This document shows positions 46,059-58,170 of a DNA stretch of 64,000 bases, one piece after another. How positions within the stretch are numbered: position 1 is the first letter of the stretch; every line of letters begins with the position of its first letter. The stretch comes from Petrolisthes cinctipes. Taxonomy: Eukaryota > Arthropoda > Malacostraca > Decapoda > Porcellanidae. The DNA lies in contig JAWQEG010000366.1 of the NCBI GenBank assembly GCA_033782935.1, positions 62,001 through 126,000 of the forward strand, in the 5' to 3' direction. Below the pieces are notes generated by a model. The model was not told where the DNA came from, searched no databases, and saw only the letters and a program-made list of their open reading frames with translations. A program made the position numbers and the translations under genes.

Positions 46059-48492
46059 AAACAGACTACTGTACAGATTCTGTGGTTGTAAAGTTTTATG
46101 TTTAACTGCTTTTGTTTTGTAAAAAAGGTATAAGAAAGCAATATTCTTTACTGATAATTAAATAAACAATAAACTTGTGATGTATTAATTTTGTAGGATT
46201 TTCATTTAGATGTGGGAAAAAAATCCTCAGTATGTGGGAATTTGCTTCTACCAGATTTGTGATCAATGACCACTACCGTGGGACTTGGCATTGGCCACAT
46301 TGTTTTGTATATTATGGGCCAGGTTATGAGGGCGTTTGGGTCTTGATGTGACAGCTGTACAAGGTCTACGTCCTTTACCAACTGTAGCAGCTCCTCTTGG
46401 CATACCTGGGGATCTCCTTGCTATCGAAGTTGGTTGGCATGGTATCTTCCCACGACCAGCTCCTTTTTTCACGGATGATCCCATGGTATTCAAAAATGTA
46501 TTTAATTGGTTTGTCGTTTTTATTGACGTTACCCGCCTTATGAATTTTGCAAGGCCTGATCGGGTATCTGCATTACCATATTTTGTTGACATTTTTACAA
46601 GTGCTTCAGCAGCCTCATGTGACTGTAATTATGGCCTCAGTTTCAGATTGCTCATCTGTTAGCATTACATCAGGTGTTTCCTTTTCCATCTGTGAATCCA
46701 TACAATTATCATGGGGAGAATTTTCCACAAAATCTACATCACTAATTTCTTCAACTGCTTTATCATTTTGTACTTCTTTCAAAGACTTGAAAAAACTCTC
46801 CATGGGGACATTCTCCTCACCAAGAGCTAAGACGGCCAACTGACGACGACTGCTACTGTTCAGCAAAAGCAACTGAGGCACCACTGTCATTTGATGCTTA
46901 GCACATGTAACTTGATGCTTGCAGATTGCACCATTGTTTTCTTTGAAGCACGTGCACATACCAATATTGAGGTCTACCTTATACATTACTTTTGTGTCAC
47001 TTTCACTTTGCACTTGGTACATACCACCACCTAAGGGTTCAACTGTTTCCAAAGGGAGACTGTCCATAATCACTCCTCTGATTCGTCGTTGACTTAGTGC
47101 CACATCAACTAAACGCTGTCTCATGTAACAGTCAAATATCTCTGCCATAAACATTACAAGCTGAGCAGTGTTGTAGGCCTTGCATCTGAAAAATAATGAC
47201 AATAATTAATTAAATTACTTTCAAGTGTTGTAATATACTACCTCGGTATTTGTTACAGTTACATTCCAGTACTTTACCCTCTGAGGAGTATGCAATGGGA
47301 GGCCACCCCATTCCCAGTGGCAAGATTGGGAATATCCTAAACCAACAGTATGTACAGTACGGTAGCCTCCTGTTGATAAGACATCTTCGGAATGTGAATG
47401 AATTTTTGTGGTACTGTATTAAGATTAGCACAATTTGAAGAACAACCTAATAATGTTAAGACATCATCTACAGTAATGTCAAATTAGATAAATTACTTAA
47501 AACCCGTTTATTTAAGGATAATCCCTACCTGTTAAGAACATTATCCTTTATGAAGCACATCGTTGCCTCACAATAGTTGTTGGTATGATGACCCCTTAAT
47601 AATGCACCAGCTCTGAAGGCAATCGCCCACTCCTCTCGCCTCTGGACTAGGGTGGTCAAATAGCTGAAAATTTGAAAGAAAATCTCATATAACAGAAATT
47701 ATCACACAGACACTTAGAGATGGAAAGGAAAAAAAAAATAAATATAAATATGAAATATGATCCATATTACATAGCTGATAAGAAATATACCCAAATTTCT
47801 TTCCAAAGACTACTTATAATAATAAAAAAATATATTACCATTTGAAATTGGAATATTTCTCAGCTGTAGGGTTTATTTGGATCTTCTCCAGCAATTCATC
47901 AAAATTCTCTCTTGATTCAGCATACACAAGTGATTTTACTACTGCCATTAGTTCTTGGCGATCATTTTTATTGATGCCATGCTTGGAATCAAGCAACCAG
48001 CGCCACACTTGTTGTAGTATATGAATATACAAAGAAACTGCTGGGAAGTAGGCCATGTGACTGCTAAGGCCTTCCTCTCTGCATCACTATTGTCTGTCAT
48101 GAAGTACTTCGGTGCTCCCTTCCCATAGAAGGCACAATCCCCAACAGCTTCTTTTACCATGCCAAACCCTGTAAGGAACACAGTAGGAAATTACATAAAA
48201 TCTGCATTTTATTATTACATACCTGAAAAATTAGTATCTATCTGGGGCCGGATACTCAAAACAATTTAGGAATTCCTATCTCAGTTAGGAATTCCAAACT
48301 TCCCCAGTCGAGCTAGGAACTCATACTCAAAGCAATATCGACACTGTGGGACGCCATTTTTATTGTTCCTAAATCGGTTGGATTTAGGAAGACCCCCAAG
48401 GCCTTCTAAGTGAGTTAGGAACTCCGTCACCGTAGAAAAGTTGTGAAAATTGATAGAGCGACACTTGAAGTCACCAACACAAACGTGTTATT

Positions 48493-48924
48493 TTGTTGTT
48501 GTTGGAGAGGCAAGAGAGTGAAGAGACTAGTGCAGTGATGGAACTTTGGTTTGCCTACGAAAATAGGCGTCAGCTAAGGCGTGAGAGAGTCTACAGGGAT
48601 ATGCTAGACCCTCTACATCATAGTGATGAACACTTGCTGCGCTACTATAGATTTCCTCGGCATGAAATAATACATTTGTGCCAGGAACTGGAACCACACG
48701 TTGCTCGACCCACTAGAAGGTCTCTTGCGATACCAACACGTACTCAAGTGTTAGTGACTCTGCGATTGTTGGCGAGTGGGACCTTCCAAAGTGTAATTGG
48801 GGATACAGCAGGAGTGACACAAGCAAGTGTGAGCAGAGTGGTGAACTCAGTGGTGCATATATTATCAGAAAAAGCAATGTTTTTTCATGAAAAGGATTCT
48901 TTTTGCAGTTGTCTCACTGTGTAG
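48493..48924 (+). pseudogene. Harbinger (HARBI1-like) transposase N-terminal fragment
   Basis: A frame of 143 residues; the ATG at 48538 (MELWFAYENRRQ) is the more likely start. It carries the N-terminal part of PIF/Harbinger transposases: DEHLLRYYRFPRHEIIHLCQ, then the helix-turn-helix-like TQVLVTLRLLASGTFQSVIG and DTAGVTQASVSRVVNSV. In complete proteins the DDE nuclease domain follows, with its GAIDGTH-type first Asp. Here the frame leaves the family after VVHILSEKA and stops at 48924, so no catalytic residue is present. The element is therefore an internally deleted derivative. Confidence 0.85.
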
Positions 48925-49676
48925 GCTGTGACTTAACTAAGATGTCTTTTTTGTTTTTATTTACCTCTGAGTTGGATCATGAGAAGGCAAATTTTTTTAA
49001 CTTTTTTAATTAATGCTCACATTAACAATTCTTCAATATATTTATCCAGTAATAAAATTTTTAAAAAATATATCCTGTATATATCTATATTTCCTTAGCC
49101 TACATAATTAAGCCTAAAGGTAGCACACACAAAAATAACCCCTGAGTTACATAAAGTATCACATTTTGTTTAAAGGAAAAAATAAATAAACCTGAGTTGA
49201 CACAGTATCACAGTTTCTGCAAAGGCAAAATATGTATAACACTTCCACTGTGCTAGTGGAGATGTGCAGGCAAGTAAAGAAGACAGCCCTAAATATACAG
49301 TACAGCCTACCGTGCATTGGTCCCACACCATATGATTAGTGTAAGGGAAATTTTGGAGTAAAGATTGTAGGTTGGAGAGGAGGGATGGAGGAGAGACTGA
49401 GCTTGAAAAGATGGATGGAGAAGAGATTGTAAGTTGGAGGATGGAAAAACCTAACCTAATCATGTAGTGATTTTAAATCAGAAAAACATACAAAACTGCA
49501 CTAAGCTTAAAACAAAGATATATAATTATATAGTACACAATGACATTGATTTCATGTGTAATGCTGACTTTAAAAAATAAAATAAAATACTGTAACACAG
49601 GAGGAACATGACACACAAGAACAAATCATAAATTAAGCATATTATTGGCACACAACCATACTTCCTGAGATATATT

Positions 49677-50440
49677 GGTATTTATTGAAACAATTACCGT
49701 TATGCAGCAGTGTTGCCAGATCCGGCTGGGTGCCAGTATTTTACCCCCGTCATTGATTGTACTTTACCACGGTTATTTCCTGGTAGTTTGCCCAGGTTAG
49801 GTCCCAGTAGTTTGGGTATTATTACAGAATAACTGGGTTTTTGGCTAGGATCGCGCAGTGTTACCACATCTGGCTAGGTCCCGGAAATTTGCCCCAGTCA
49901 CTTTATGATAGTTTACACTGGTTATATCCCGGTAGTTTACCCAGGTTAGGTCCCGGTAGTTTGCCCAGGTTAGGTCCCGGTAGTCTGCTGTGGTCTAGGT
50001 TAGGTTAGGTCAGGTCAGGTAAGGTCAGACTAATTTCCAAATTATGTTTGTAAAATGGGGCATATCTCGAAAACAGGGCATCTCCGAGAGAAACACCAAA
50101 GATGAAAAGTGTCTTAGAATGGTCCAAAATAGTGGGTAATGATACTAAAATATACAATATAGTGAACCCAGTTCTTCTGTAAATTTACCGTAGTTTGCCC
50201 AGGTTATGTCCCGGTAGTCTGATGCGGTCTAGGTTAGGTTAGGTTAGGTTAGGTCAGGTCAGGTAAGGTCAGGCTAATTTCAAAATGCCCCATTTGAATA
50301 TGGAAATATGGAATATCTTGGAAATGGGGCATTTGTGGAGGAAATGCCATTGAGCAAAATAGTCTTAGAATGGTCTAAATAAGTGGGTAATGAAGGTAGA
50401 AAAAACGTACGCAATAACGGTAATTCTTTTAATATTTACC
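49677..50440. mobile_element. MITE with 8-bp TSD, copy 1 (764 bp, internal duplication)
   Basis: The termini GGTATTTATTGAAACAATTA and (right, reverse complement) GGTAAATATTAAAAGAATTA form inverted repeats of about 30 bp. GATATATT at 49669-49676 and 50441-50448 is a perfect 8-bp duplication, the length produced by hAT or P transposases. The interior contains AGGTTAGGTT/AGGTC runs, and a CCCAGGTTAGGTCCCGGTAG-type block is present several times. Confidence 0.88.
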
Positions 50441-50829
50441 GATATATTTCATTTGTAATTGATATGAACTTAATATATATAATACTATACTGCACTTTAA
50501 TATAAGAGGAACATATTAGAGGTGCTCTTATTACGTGTTTACAATACACAGCTGATATGATTCTTCTTCCCCATTGGCTGGAAAAAAGCGGGAACTATTT
50601 GAAAGCTCCTTCCTGATTGGCTAAAGGACTTAGGAACTCCTAAGTGTTAGGAAGGGTTTAGGAACTCCCCAGAATGTTTCGAGTATGGGCACTTAGGAAA
50701 CGAGATAGGAGTTCCTAACCTGTTCCTACACTAGGCATTCCTAAGTGAGATAGGAAGGATAATTTAGGAACTTTTTGAGTATCCGGCTCCTGATGTCTGT
50801 TTCTAAGAACTACCCACAGGGGATGGCCA

Positions 50830-51000
50830 CAGCAAAAGGCCCTCCATTTATTCCTGCCCTTACATTCCCTCCTTGCATCCTCCAATCCTCTTACATAATG
50901 ATAATGGCCTTTGTCCATTCACTCGGTACTTTACCTTCCTCCCATGACAATTTACATGTCTTGTGCATCCAGTTTATAATTAGTACAGTATTCACCAAAA
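50830..51000 (-). pseudogene. LINE RT fossil fragment
   Basis: The minus strand reads INWMHKTCKLSWEEG followed by KVPSEWTKAIII, typical of the start of a LINE RT domain, then frame breaks. It is an isolated piece in the MULE intron next to the Harbinger end. Confidence 0.5.
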
Positions 51001-51101
51001 AATGGAACTGAAACTCAGGATTAATGGATACACTTCTACACATTAATTACTTTTGGTTAACGTTGCTACATCTTGCGAGGAGGTGAAGACCAATGCCAAT
51101 G

Positions 51102-51582
51102 GCACAGCTCCAGCTGGTCCAGCACAAAGGAACGGTGTAACTGCTGTGTTTAGTTGATTAACACAGCCCGTTGCATCAGTGAATACAACTTCCTGTGCCT
51201 CTTTCAGCTGCCTGTGTGCTCTCATCATAAATGGTGTAACCAAGACTACACAAAACTGATCATCTTCATCGTTAATTTTTAGAATGAGTTCTGGATTATT
51301 TTCTGCATATTTCCTTATTGCACTAAACATTGATGGGGTTAAATACCCCATCAATGTTTAGTGCAATAAGGAAATATGCAGAAAATAATCCAGAACTCAT
51401 TCTAAAAATTAACGATGAAGATGATCAGTTTTGTGTAGTCTTGGTTACACCATTTATGATGAGAGCACACAGGCAGCTGAAAGAGGCACAGGAAGTTGTA
51501 TTCACTGATGCAACGGGCTGTGTTGATCAACTAAACACAGCAGTTACACCGTTCCTTTGTGCTGGACCAGCTGGAGCTGTGC
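51102..51582. repeat. Near-perfect 237-bp palindrome in the transposase exon
   Basis: The arms 51102-51338 and 51346-51582 are reverse complements with one mismatch visible, around a 7-base spacer TTAAATA. Each arm encodes the same start of the MULE catalytic domain (SMFSAIRKYAENNPELIL) on opposite strands. The left arm continues normally into exon 3. The right arm replaces upstream exon sequence. Confidence 0.95.
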
Positions 51583-51662
51583 AAATCATAACTGGGCAAA
51601 TCATAACTCAAGTCCATCTTCAGCAAATGGTGCCTGTGAGCTTGACCTGGTGTCATACCTGA

Positions 51663-53342
51663 AATATATAAATACATCTTAATATCCACCCTGTTATGGG
51701 GGTGTGAGAATACCAGCACCATACTTAATGCAGCACTGTAATAGCCTGCAAATTCCTAACCACACACCCTTAACATGTAGGTCACTGATAATAATCAGAA
51801 GAAACAATTTGTTAAGCTATACATGCAGTTTCTAGTAATTAATTTTTTGTCTGCCCGTAAAAGCATTGCATGTTTATGCAATGAAGTGCTTAAAATACTT
51901 GGGGTAGAGTATTATACATCTGAACTCATGGGGTATAATCTCAATACAGTACTGTACTTATGAATTAGGGTTTACCTTAGAGCTTATTTCAATTCTTAAA
52001 GTAATAATTGACAACTTATAATTATATCTTCAGCATAAAGCATCATATATCTAAAGCTTATGTTACCATTTTTCGTTACTTTTGCACCGGTCGAAAAAGA
52101 AGTACATGTTTCACCACACCATATTAAGAATTCTGAAAAGAGGTATTGAAATATAATAATATCCTACACATATAAACACATATGCATAATGTTTCACAGT
52201 GTATATAAATCTATAATTTGCTTGCATTGGAATGCAAAGCATGCATAGTTTCTTTATAAAAACAAAAAACAATTGATGTAAGGGTCACTACTTATTTAAC
52301 GTTGGTTAAAAAAATCACTGGCAAGATTTTATGAGAAAGCTCAAATGTAAAAAGATATATTCTAAGTTTGATGGTTTATGCATATGAAAACAATGATTTG
52401 TATACCTTGTCTGAAGTAACTTTCAAACATCTCCCTGGTGCAATGGAAAACTCTCAGTTGATTTAGAACATCAGCTGTGTCAAGGGGATGGTTGTGATTC
52501 CCCCTGATCTTCATGAAGCATGGGAAATCCCTTATCTGGTCAGAAGACCTTGCATGTACAATCTGGATGGTAACGTCAATAAATACCCTGCAGCTGTGAA
52601 AAAAACAGCAATCATTAATTAATGTACAAAATATTTTGTCTCAGAAAAAAAAAGTACAGTGCTGTCCTGTATATTTGCTTCCTGCAAAAATTTTTTTTCA
52701 CCCTATTTTAAAATATCTGCACATTATGTTATAACTATAAAACAATACACAGCTTACTGAGATAAAACACCAAAATAAAAGGAGAGAGGGCAATACTTTA
52801 AAATCAAATGAAAACAATATTCTTATAGGGAATGGTGTATATAATATGTAGTATGAATGTTAAACAAGGCTCAAACTGAAAAAAAAAAAAAAATCAAGTG
52901 TTTTTTTGTAACTACAAAGTGACCATATCCTTTAGAATTTTATATGCCTCTCTTTAGTCCACCACTTTATTCAGCCTACTGTAACATGAATCCATTACAC
53001 GTACTCAAAAAGATTATAGAATATAATGGGATACAATCTGAAGCCACTGACCAAGCCTGTGAAATAAATAAGGCATGCTTTTGTGAGTATCGAGGCTCGC
53101 ATAATCCTAACTTCAAAGTGATATTACTGGAAAAGTTGTGTACACATTCCGGTGGCCAGTAGTTTTTCCCTTTCTCATATTCTCTTTTTTATCTCTGATA
53201 CTATGCGTTTGCGACGGTAAAGGTATATAAGCTACAAATTGTTGTATAGATAACTTCTTGAAAATTAGGTTACATGAACCTCAAGAGCAGTTGCGCACAT
53301 GGAAGATAAAACTATACATTCTTATGAGTAGTTAATGCTTAC
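51663..53342 (-). other. MULE introns 1-2 region
   Basis: Apart from exon 2 (52406-52593) this is AT-rich intronic sequence with poly(A) runs and no other feature seen. Confidence 0.6.
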
Positions 53343-54523
53343 CCAGTAGAGGTCTTCTTGACGCCTTTGTGTTTAACTCCATGGTGACATATCAGTGTTT
53401 CACGATATAATTTACTCTGGCCCACGGAGTACATCCTGTAATTGTTGAAGCAAACTTCATTCTGCTGGCAAAACAATTCTTTCCACCGCTGAAAGTCTTC
53501 TTTACACTTTACATTTGTCCTGAAAGTCACACACTCCCTTTCTTTCACAACGTCAGTAGTTTCGAAGGTATCCACATCTATAATTACAGACTCCATCTTC
53601 TTGCGAATATAAGCGTGATGCAGGCCTTACTGTCCTTACTCTCCTTAGTCCTTACGGCGGCAAATACGGCCGAATAATACTGCGGCTAGTGGATACAGCC
53701 TCCAACTCCAAGGCACAATAAAAATGGGTACTGCAATCGATAAATGCACTTTAAACGTAATTATATATATCTAGCTTGGCCTCATTAGTATTTACATTTG
53801 TTTTTAAATCATACAATATACAAAAATAGATACACTTTAGTTAAATACGACATAAATATGGTATGTATTCAAATTAATTATCTGGATTTTGTGAGGCGGA
53901 ATTATAATACTCTAGACAAGGGTTCCCACTGTTACCATTCACTTAGACAGTTATTAACTTATTACACGATGTGCTTTTTATACAGTGTTCATTAAAAAGG
54001 GGAGAAGCTTTATGTATTAATGTTATTATATGTGTTTACAACAAATGTTTATCAAGTATACTTCGTACATACATGTACATGTGCTTTTTCAAAGGTTATT
54101 TCTGTAATTATTATTGGTAATACTGCAGGAGGTGGAGCCTGACTGTCAAGGGGCGGAGCCTGTTTATAATAGTACCTACTTCAGGAATATGCAACCGGGG
54201 GTGGGATCTTCAAAGCATCGTAAGTTGGTGGCGCTACGATCACCTTTACTATCTCGTAGCCGCCATATTTGATCGTGGCTTACGAGGATCATAAGTTGGT
54301 ATCTCCAAAGCTTCATAACCTCCCTCGTAGCTCACGATGATATCCTCGTAGTGAGCGTCGCTGCCCGTTTCGTTCCGTGTGTTTTGTTCATCCCGCCACC
54401 CAGCTGACTGGCTCTCACCCAATCACAATGAAGGAAACAATATGTCCTTGGTACTGTAAGCCAATCATAACGTAGTATTACAATGTCAACAAATAAACAT
54501 TGTCTCACCACCAGCTGATAGAG

Positions 54524-56656
54524 ATGACACAGTCACCAAGTTACATCAGACAGGAATTAACAGCAAAAGACAGGTAAGTGAATTATTATACTGTGTTGAT
54601 AAACATTTAACACAACAGTGGAGATAAGGCAGCTGACCCCCCCGGGCATATTTTTAATATCACGCCAATCACTGGTATATTGTATATAGATTTTTGGTTA
54701 GGTTAGGTTTGGCTAGTTTAGTTTAAGATAGGTTAGGTTACGTACTGTAAATCGAGAACAGCATGATACAAATAGTTTACTGGTAGCTGGTTGTCATGAA
54801 AATAAATCAAAGACATTGACTGGGAGGACATTATATTATTTTAACTTCTACTGTCACTGTTTTATTTCCTTTACACCTACCTACAGTAGTTTCTATATTA
54901 ATCTCAAAATCTGTACAGTTGATTGCCATTACCAAGTAACAGGCAGAAATATACCATATGTAGTGAAATCAGGCAAGTGCAATATAATAACTAAGACTTC
55001 AAACAGTTTTATTGAAAGACAGATCAAGGAAATAAATTATATAAGCATTAGGTAAATATTGAATGAATTACCGTTATTGCGTACGATTTTTCAACCTTCA
55101 TTACCCACTTATTTAGACCATTCTAAGACTATTTTCTTCTATGACATTTCCTCCGCAAATGCCCCATTTCCAAGATAGGGCATATTCAAATGGGGCATTT
55201 TGAAATTAGCCTGACCTTACCTGACCTGACCTAACCTAACCTAACCTAGACCACATCAGACTACCGGGACCTAACCTGGGCAAACTACTGTGACCTAACC
55301 TGGGCAAACTACCGGGAAATAATCGTGATAAAGTACAATAAATGACAGGGGTAAAATACTGGGACCCAGCCGGATCTGGCAACACTGCTACAAAACGGTA
55401 ATTCTTTCAATAAATACCAAGCATTATTTATATTATGGATTCGGCTGTTGGCATGGGCACACATAGGTTGAAGGATGGGGGGGAGTGTCCATTGCCTGAT
55501 TTAGATACAGTACCATTTTAATACGATAACCAGCAGATATTGTAATTTATTCTGCTTGGTTCTGCTTTGTTATTGAATTATGTACCATTTTTCGTTATAT
55601 TTCAGGTGGTGACACTAGTGACACAAAGACATTCACCCACATAGAAGAGGCTATGGCTCAAGTCATTAAAGAAGTGCAAGTGTCGGGTATTTCTGTGGAC
55701 TCCAAGACCCTAGGCAGTATGTACAGTATATAACAGTAAAAAATATCCTGCTGTTCATCTAGGCTAGTAATATGGAAATCTTCCCTCAGTGGCACTATGT
55801 GAAGTAATTACATTGAGAGTTTATATATATAAAACATACATTTTGAGCAGCATTACCTCTCAATTCCATTCAAAGTTAAACAGTGCAAATCATAAGGCCT
55901 TAGTCCTAGGAACAAATATACAAGATGTTCTCATATATCCATACCTTCAGTAAATACGGTACATGTACAGTGATGACCCAATATACAGGAGTCAAGTACA
56001 TAGTGATTTATACATTTTGTTTATCATATAAATAACTCCTGTTAGCAGTTCATGTAGTATAAAAAATTGGAGCCATGTTAATCAAAACTAAATTTGTGAT
56101 GCTTTGTTGGATTCCATATGTATCATATGAGTACTTTAACCAAGTAAAAATTGCAGTACTGCTGCTGTACTTATATGTATGACTAATTATATACTGCTTT
56201 CTTTAAGAGTGACTTTACAATTTTAATTCATAACGATAATCCTTAATATTTCTCTAAAATTATATGAAAGTTGCTAATTTTCATAATTTCATAATAAGGT
56301 GATGTGGATGACCCAGGACTGCCATCAAGGGCCCCTTCACCTAGACCTGGGCCAAGTTGGCAGGACTTCGGGCCAGTTACAGTGGAAGACTGTGAGGTTT
56401 TGACTGGCGACAGCTTGCCGAAGCTGGTAAAACCTACCATCAAGTGAGGAGCATTCGTACCACAGCTCTGTAGCCTCAAGTCGCCCTTCCTCTAGGTCAG
56501 CTGGAGGTGTGACAGCTCATCTGGAAGCTACGCTAGCTCCAGATATACTAGTTGTCCATAAGACTATAAGGGATATTTTGATGGATCTTGCAGAAAATAG
56601 AGCCACAATATCAGAAACTTTGGTGAACATTAAAAAGGCTATCGAGAAAAGGTGAT
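54524..56656 (+). pseudogene. Spliced gene in the Harbinger-like element, possibly the Myb-like partner
   Basis: Several coding segments have splice-like edges: 54524-54573 (MTQSPSYIRQELTAKD, donor GTAAGT), 55607-55716 (IEEAMAQVIKEVQVSG, acceptor TTTCAG, donor GTATGT) and 56299-56656. The second and third join in phase. The first does not, so an exon may be missing or mutated. The third is Pro/Ser-rich (PSRAPSPRPGPSWQDF), has a one-base shift at about 56445, and ends in a helical segment (ILMDLAENRATISETLVNI). Harbinger elements usually encode a second, Myb/SANT-like DNA-binding protein with a helical C-terminus. The position and shape fit, but no Myb repeat is seen, so the identity is inference. 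Confidence 0.4.
55051..55418. mobile_element. MITE with 8-bp TSD, copy 2 (368 bp)
   Basis: Same family as 49677-50440 but in the opposite orientation and without the internal duplication. The ends GGTAAATATTGAATGAATTA and AATTCTTTCAATAAATACC are inverted repeats. AAGCATTA at 55043-55050 and 55419-55426 is a perfect 8-bp target duplication. Confidence 0.9.
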
Positions 56657-56659
56657 TTG

Positions 56660-58170
56660 TTTTCAAGTGTGTTTTGTTGTGTGTGTGTGATTTTTTTTTA
56701 ATGATTAGTGTGGTTTAAGTTGTGTTATATTTTGTGACAGATTTATTAGTGTGCAAGTATGTTTTTAGTTGTGTGGTTTGTGTGTAGGTTTCAATCTAAA
56801 TTATTGTTAACTTCTGCTTATGTTTTTTAAGAAATTACATTATTTATTTTCATTATATATTTTGTCTTTCAAATATAGCTTTTAACATTCACATTTCATG
56901 TTAGATTTATTATTCTTTGAGTAAAATCAACTTTTTTTTCATGCATTCTTATCTTTGGCTAATAATATTAATGTCTTAGTTTTATTTACATATCAAGGTT
57001 CGAAGATTAACTATAAGGATATACTTATGCCGTACTGTGGCTTTAATCTTATTGTATTTTAATAATTTCTCTGCCATATTTGTGATATGTCCAAGCAATG
57101 TGAAGAGTGCCAAACAAGTACTGTAGTCATTAAGGAATTGGTGTTTTTTTGTTTTCAGTCATTGTTGGAAAGTACATGAGTTCAAACAGCTTTCCAATAT
57201 CATAAATTTGCAGGTTTTTACTCAGGTGTATATGATGTAATGAACTGTGATAATACAGGAAACTAATAGTACAAATAGCTAGGGAGGTATCATGGATTTC
57301 TGTAAACTTTACAGGTCTCATATGTAAATAAAATGTAGGTTTTTTTATAGTCTATAATTAAAACATTTAGAAAAACCAATACCAGTCACATATTTGTTAT
57401 ATGTTGTTGAAAAGCATTTATTTTAGAAAAATACAAGTCTTATGTAATATGAGAACAGGTGAAAATTATGTATTAAATTATACTGTTCAATAAAATTAAT
57501 TGAATTGGTTGGAAAGGTTCATGTACGGTACATGTTATTGAGACTTTTACAACATGATAATATTTGCATTAGTTAATTCTGAGACATATTTTTGTCTTTA
57601 GATTCGGGAATATGGTCAACCTTTTACACATCTCCAGTATATATCAGTAGGTATATAATTCCAGTTATTTAAATGTTACCAGCTCACACATCACATTAAT
57701 GTGCTTGTAATATTTTCATTAGAAAGTCAGTCAATCATAAAGAAAGTTTATTAACCTTAAGAATATCCACTTCATGCAAAGGACTATGGATTAAAGACTC
57801 ATACTACATGGATTAAGTTAGGTCTAACTATGCAATGAAGAATTTCTGCTTTGCAGGTAACTGGAAGCCACTTTCCTGCAATTAGTAAGTCACCATTATA
57901 TCCTATTATTCTTAAACACTCCAAAAGTAATGATACACAAAAAAAGTATTTGTAACTTTCTATTTCACAGTGCATCAGTTTAAATTGACACTTGCAGCTC
58001 CATTCTCCTAAGCTGCTCACTGAATCCCCTCCTCTTGTTTATATTTACCGATAAGTGACAACAACAACAACCATTATGTCGCCTGTGTCGGCCGCGCCAA
58101 GTATAAATAAACTCAAATCTCACTATTTACGGGTTGTTTATCGACTACGCGACCCTGCTATCAGCCTAAA
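56660..58170. other. Non-coding interior of the second Harbinger-like element
   Basis: AT-rich, with no coding sequence or repeat that I recognise. A 73-codon minus-strand frame at 57799-58020 has no known motif. Confidence 0.45.

Larger units (their letters stand above)
48242..50792 (+). mobile_element. PIF/Harbinger-like element in the MULE intron
   Basis: The ends CTGGGGCCGGATACTCAAAA and (reverse complement of the right end) CAGGAGCCGGATACTCAAAA are terminal inverted repeats. They are followed by many subterminal TTAGGAAC/GTTCCTAA motifs. AT on both sides (48240-48241 and 50793-50794) could be a 2-bp target duplication as in ISL2EU-type Harbingers, but that is weak evidence. It carries a transposase fragment and a nested MITE. 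Confidence 0.82.
46263..53596 (-). pseudogene. MULE transposase gene, six exons, disrupted
   Basis: Transposase that would cut and paste the MULE. Exons joined at GT/AG sites keep one reading phase: 53596-53343, 52593-52406, 51658-51051, 48168-47839, 47663-47529 and 47185-46263. Exons 1 and 2 encode an N-terminal WRKY/GCM- or FLYWCH-like Zn finger (CHHGVKHKG, then GNHNHP). Exon 3 holds the first catalytic Asp (VVFTDATG). Exon 4 holds the second Asp (FMTDNSDAERKAL) and a QQVWRWLL helix. Exon 5 holds the catalytic Glu (TNNYCEATMCFIKD). Exon 6 has a SWIM finger (CTCFKENNGAICKHQ) and a basic, Gly-rich AT-hook-like C-terminus. Defects are a 237-bp palindrome in exon 3 and one-base shifts in exon 4 (about 48030) and exon 6 (about 46618). 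Intron 3 holds a Harbinger-like element. Confidence 0.9.
43719..54192 (-). mobile_element. MULE (Mutator-like) DNA transposon, 10,474 bp
   Basis: Terminal inverted repeats of about 474 bp (43719-44192 and 53718-54192) begin GCATATTCCTGAAGTAGGTA and are about 97% alike by eye. The flanks AACCGGGAG (43710-43718) and AACCGGGGG (54193-54201) are a 9-bp target duplication with one change. Long repeats plus a 9-bp duplication are hallmarks of MULEs. The transposase gene inside is on the minus strand. Confidence 0.93.

Noticed and set aside
46336..46843. Plus-strand frames at 46336-46662 and 46547-46843
   Set aside because: They are antisense shadows of MULE exon 6, which has clear SWIM and AT-hook-like motifs on the minus strand.
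57799..58020. Minus-strand frame as a Harbinger transposase exon
   Set aside because: No DDE or helix-turn-helix motif; cysteine pattern not recognisable.
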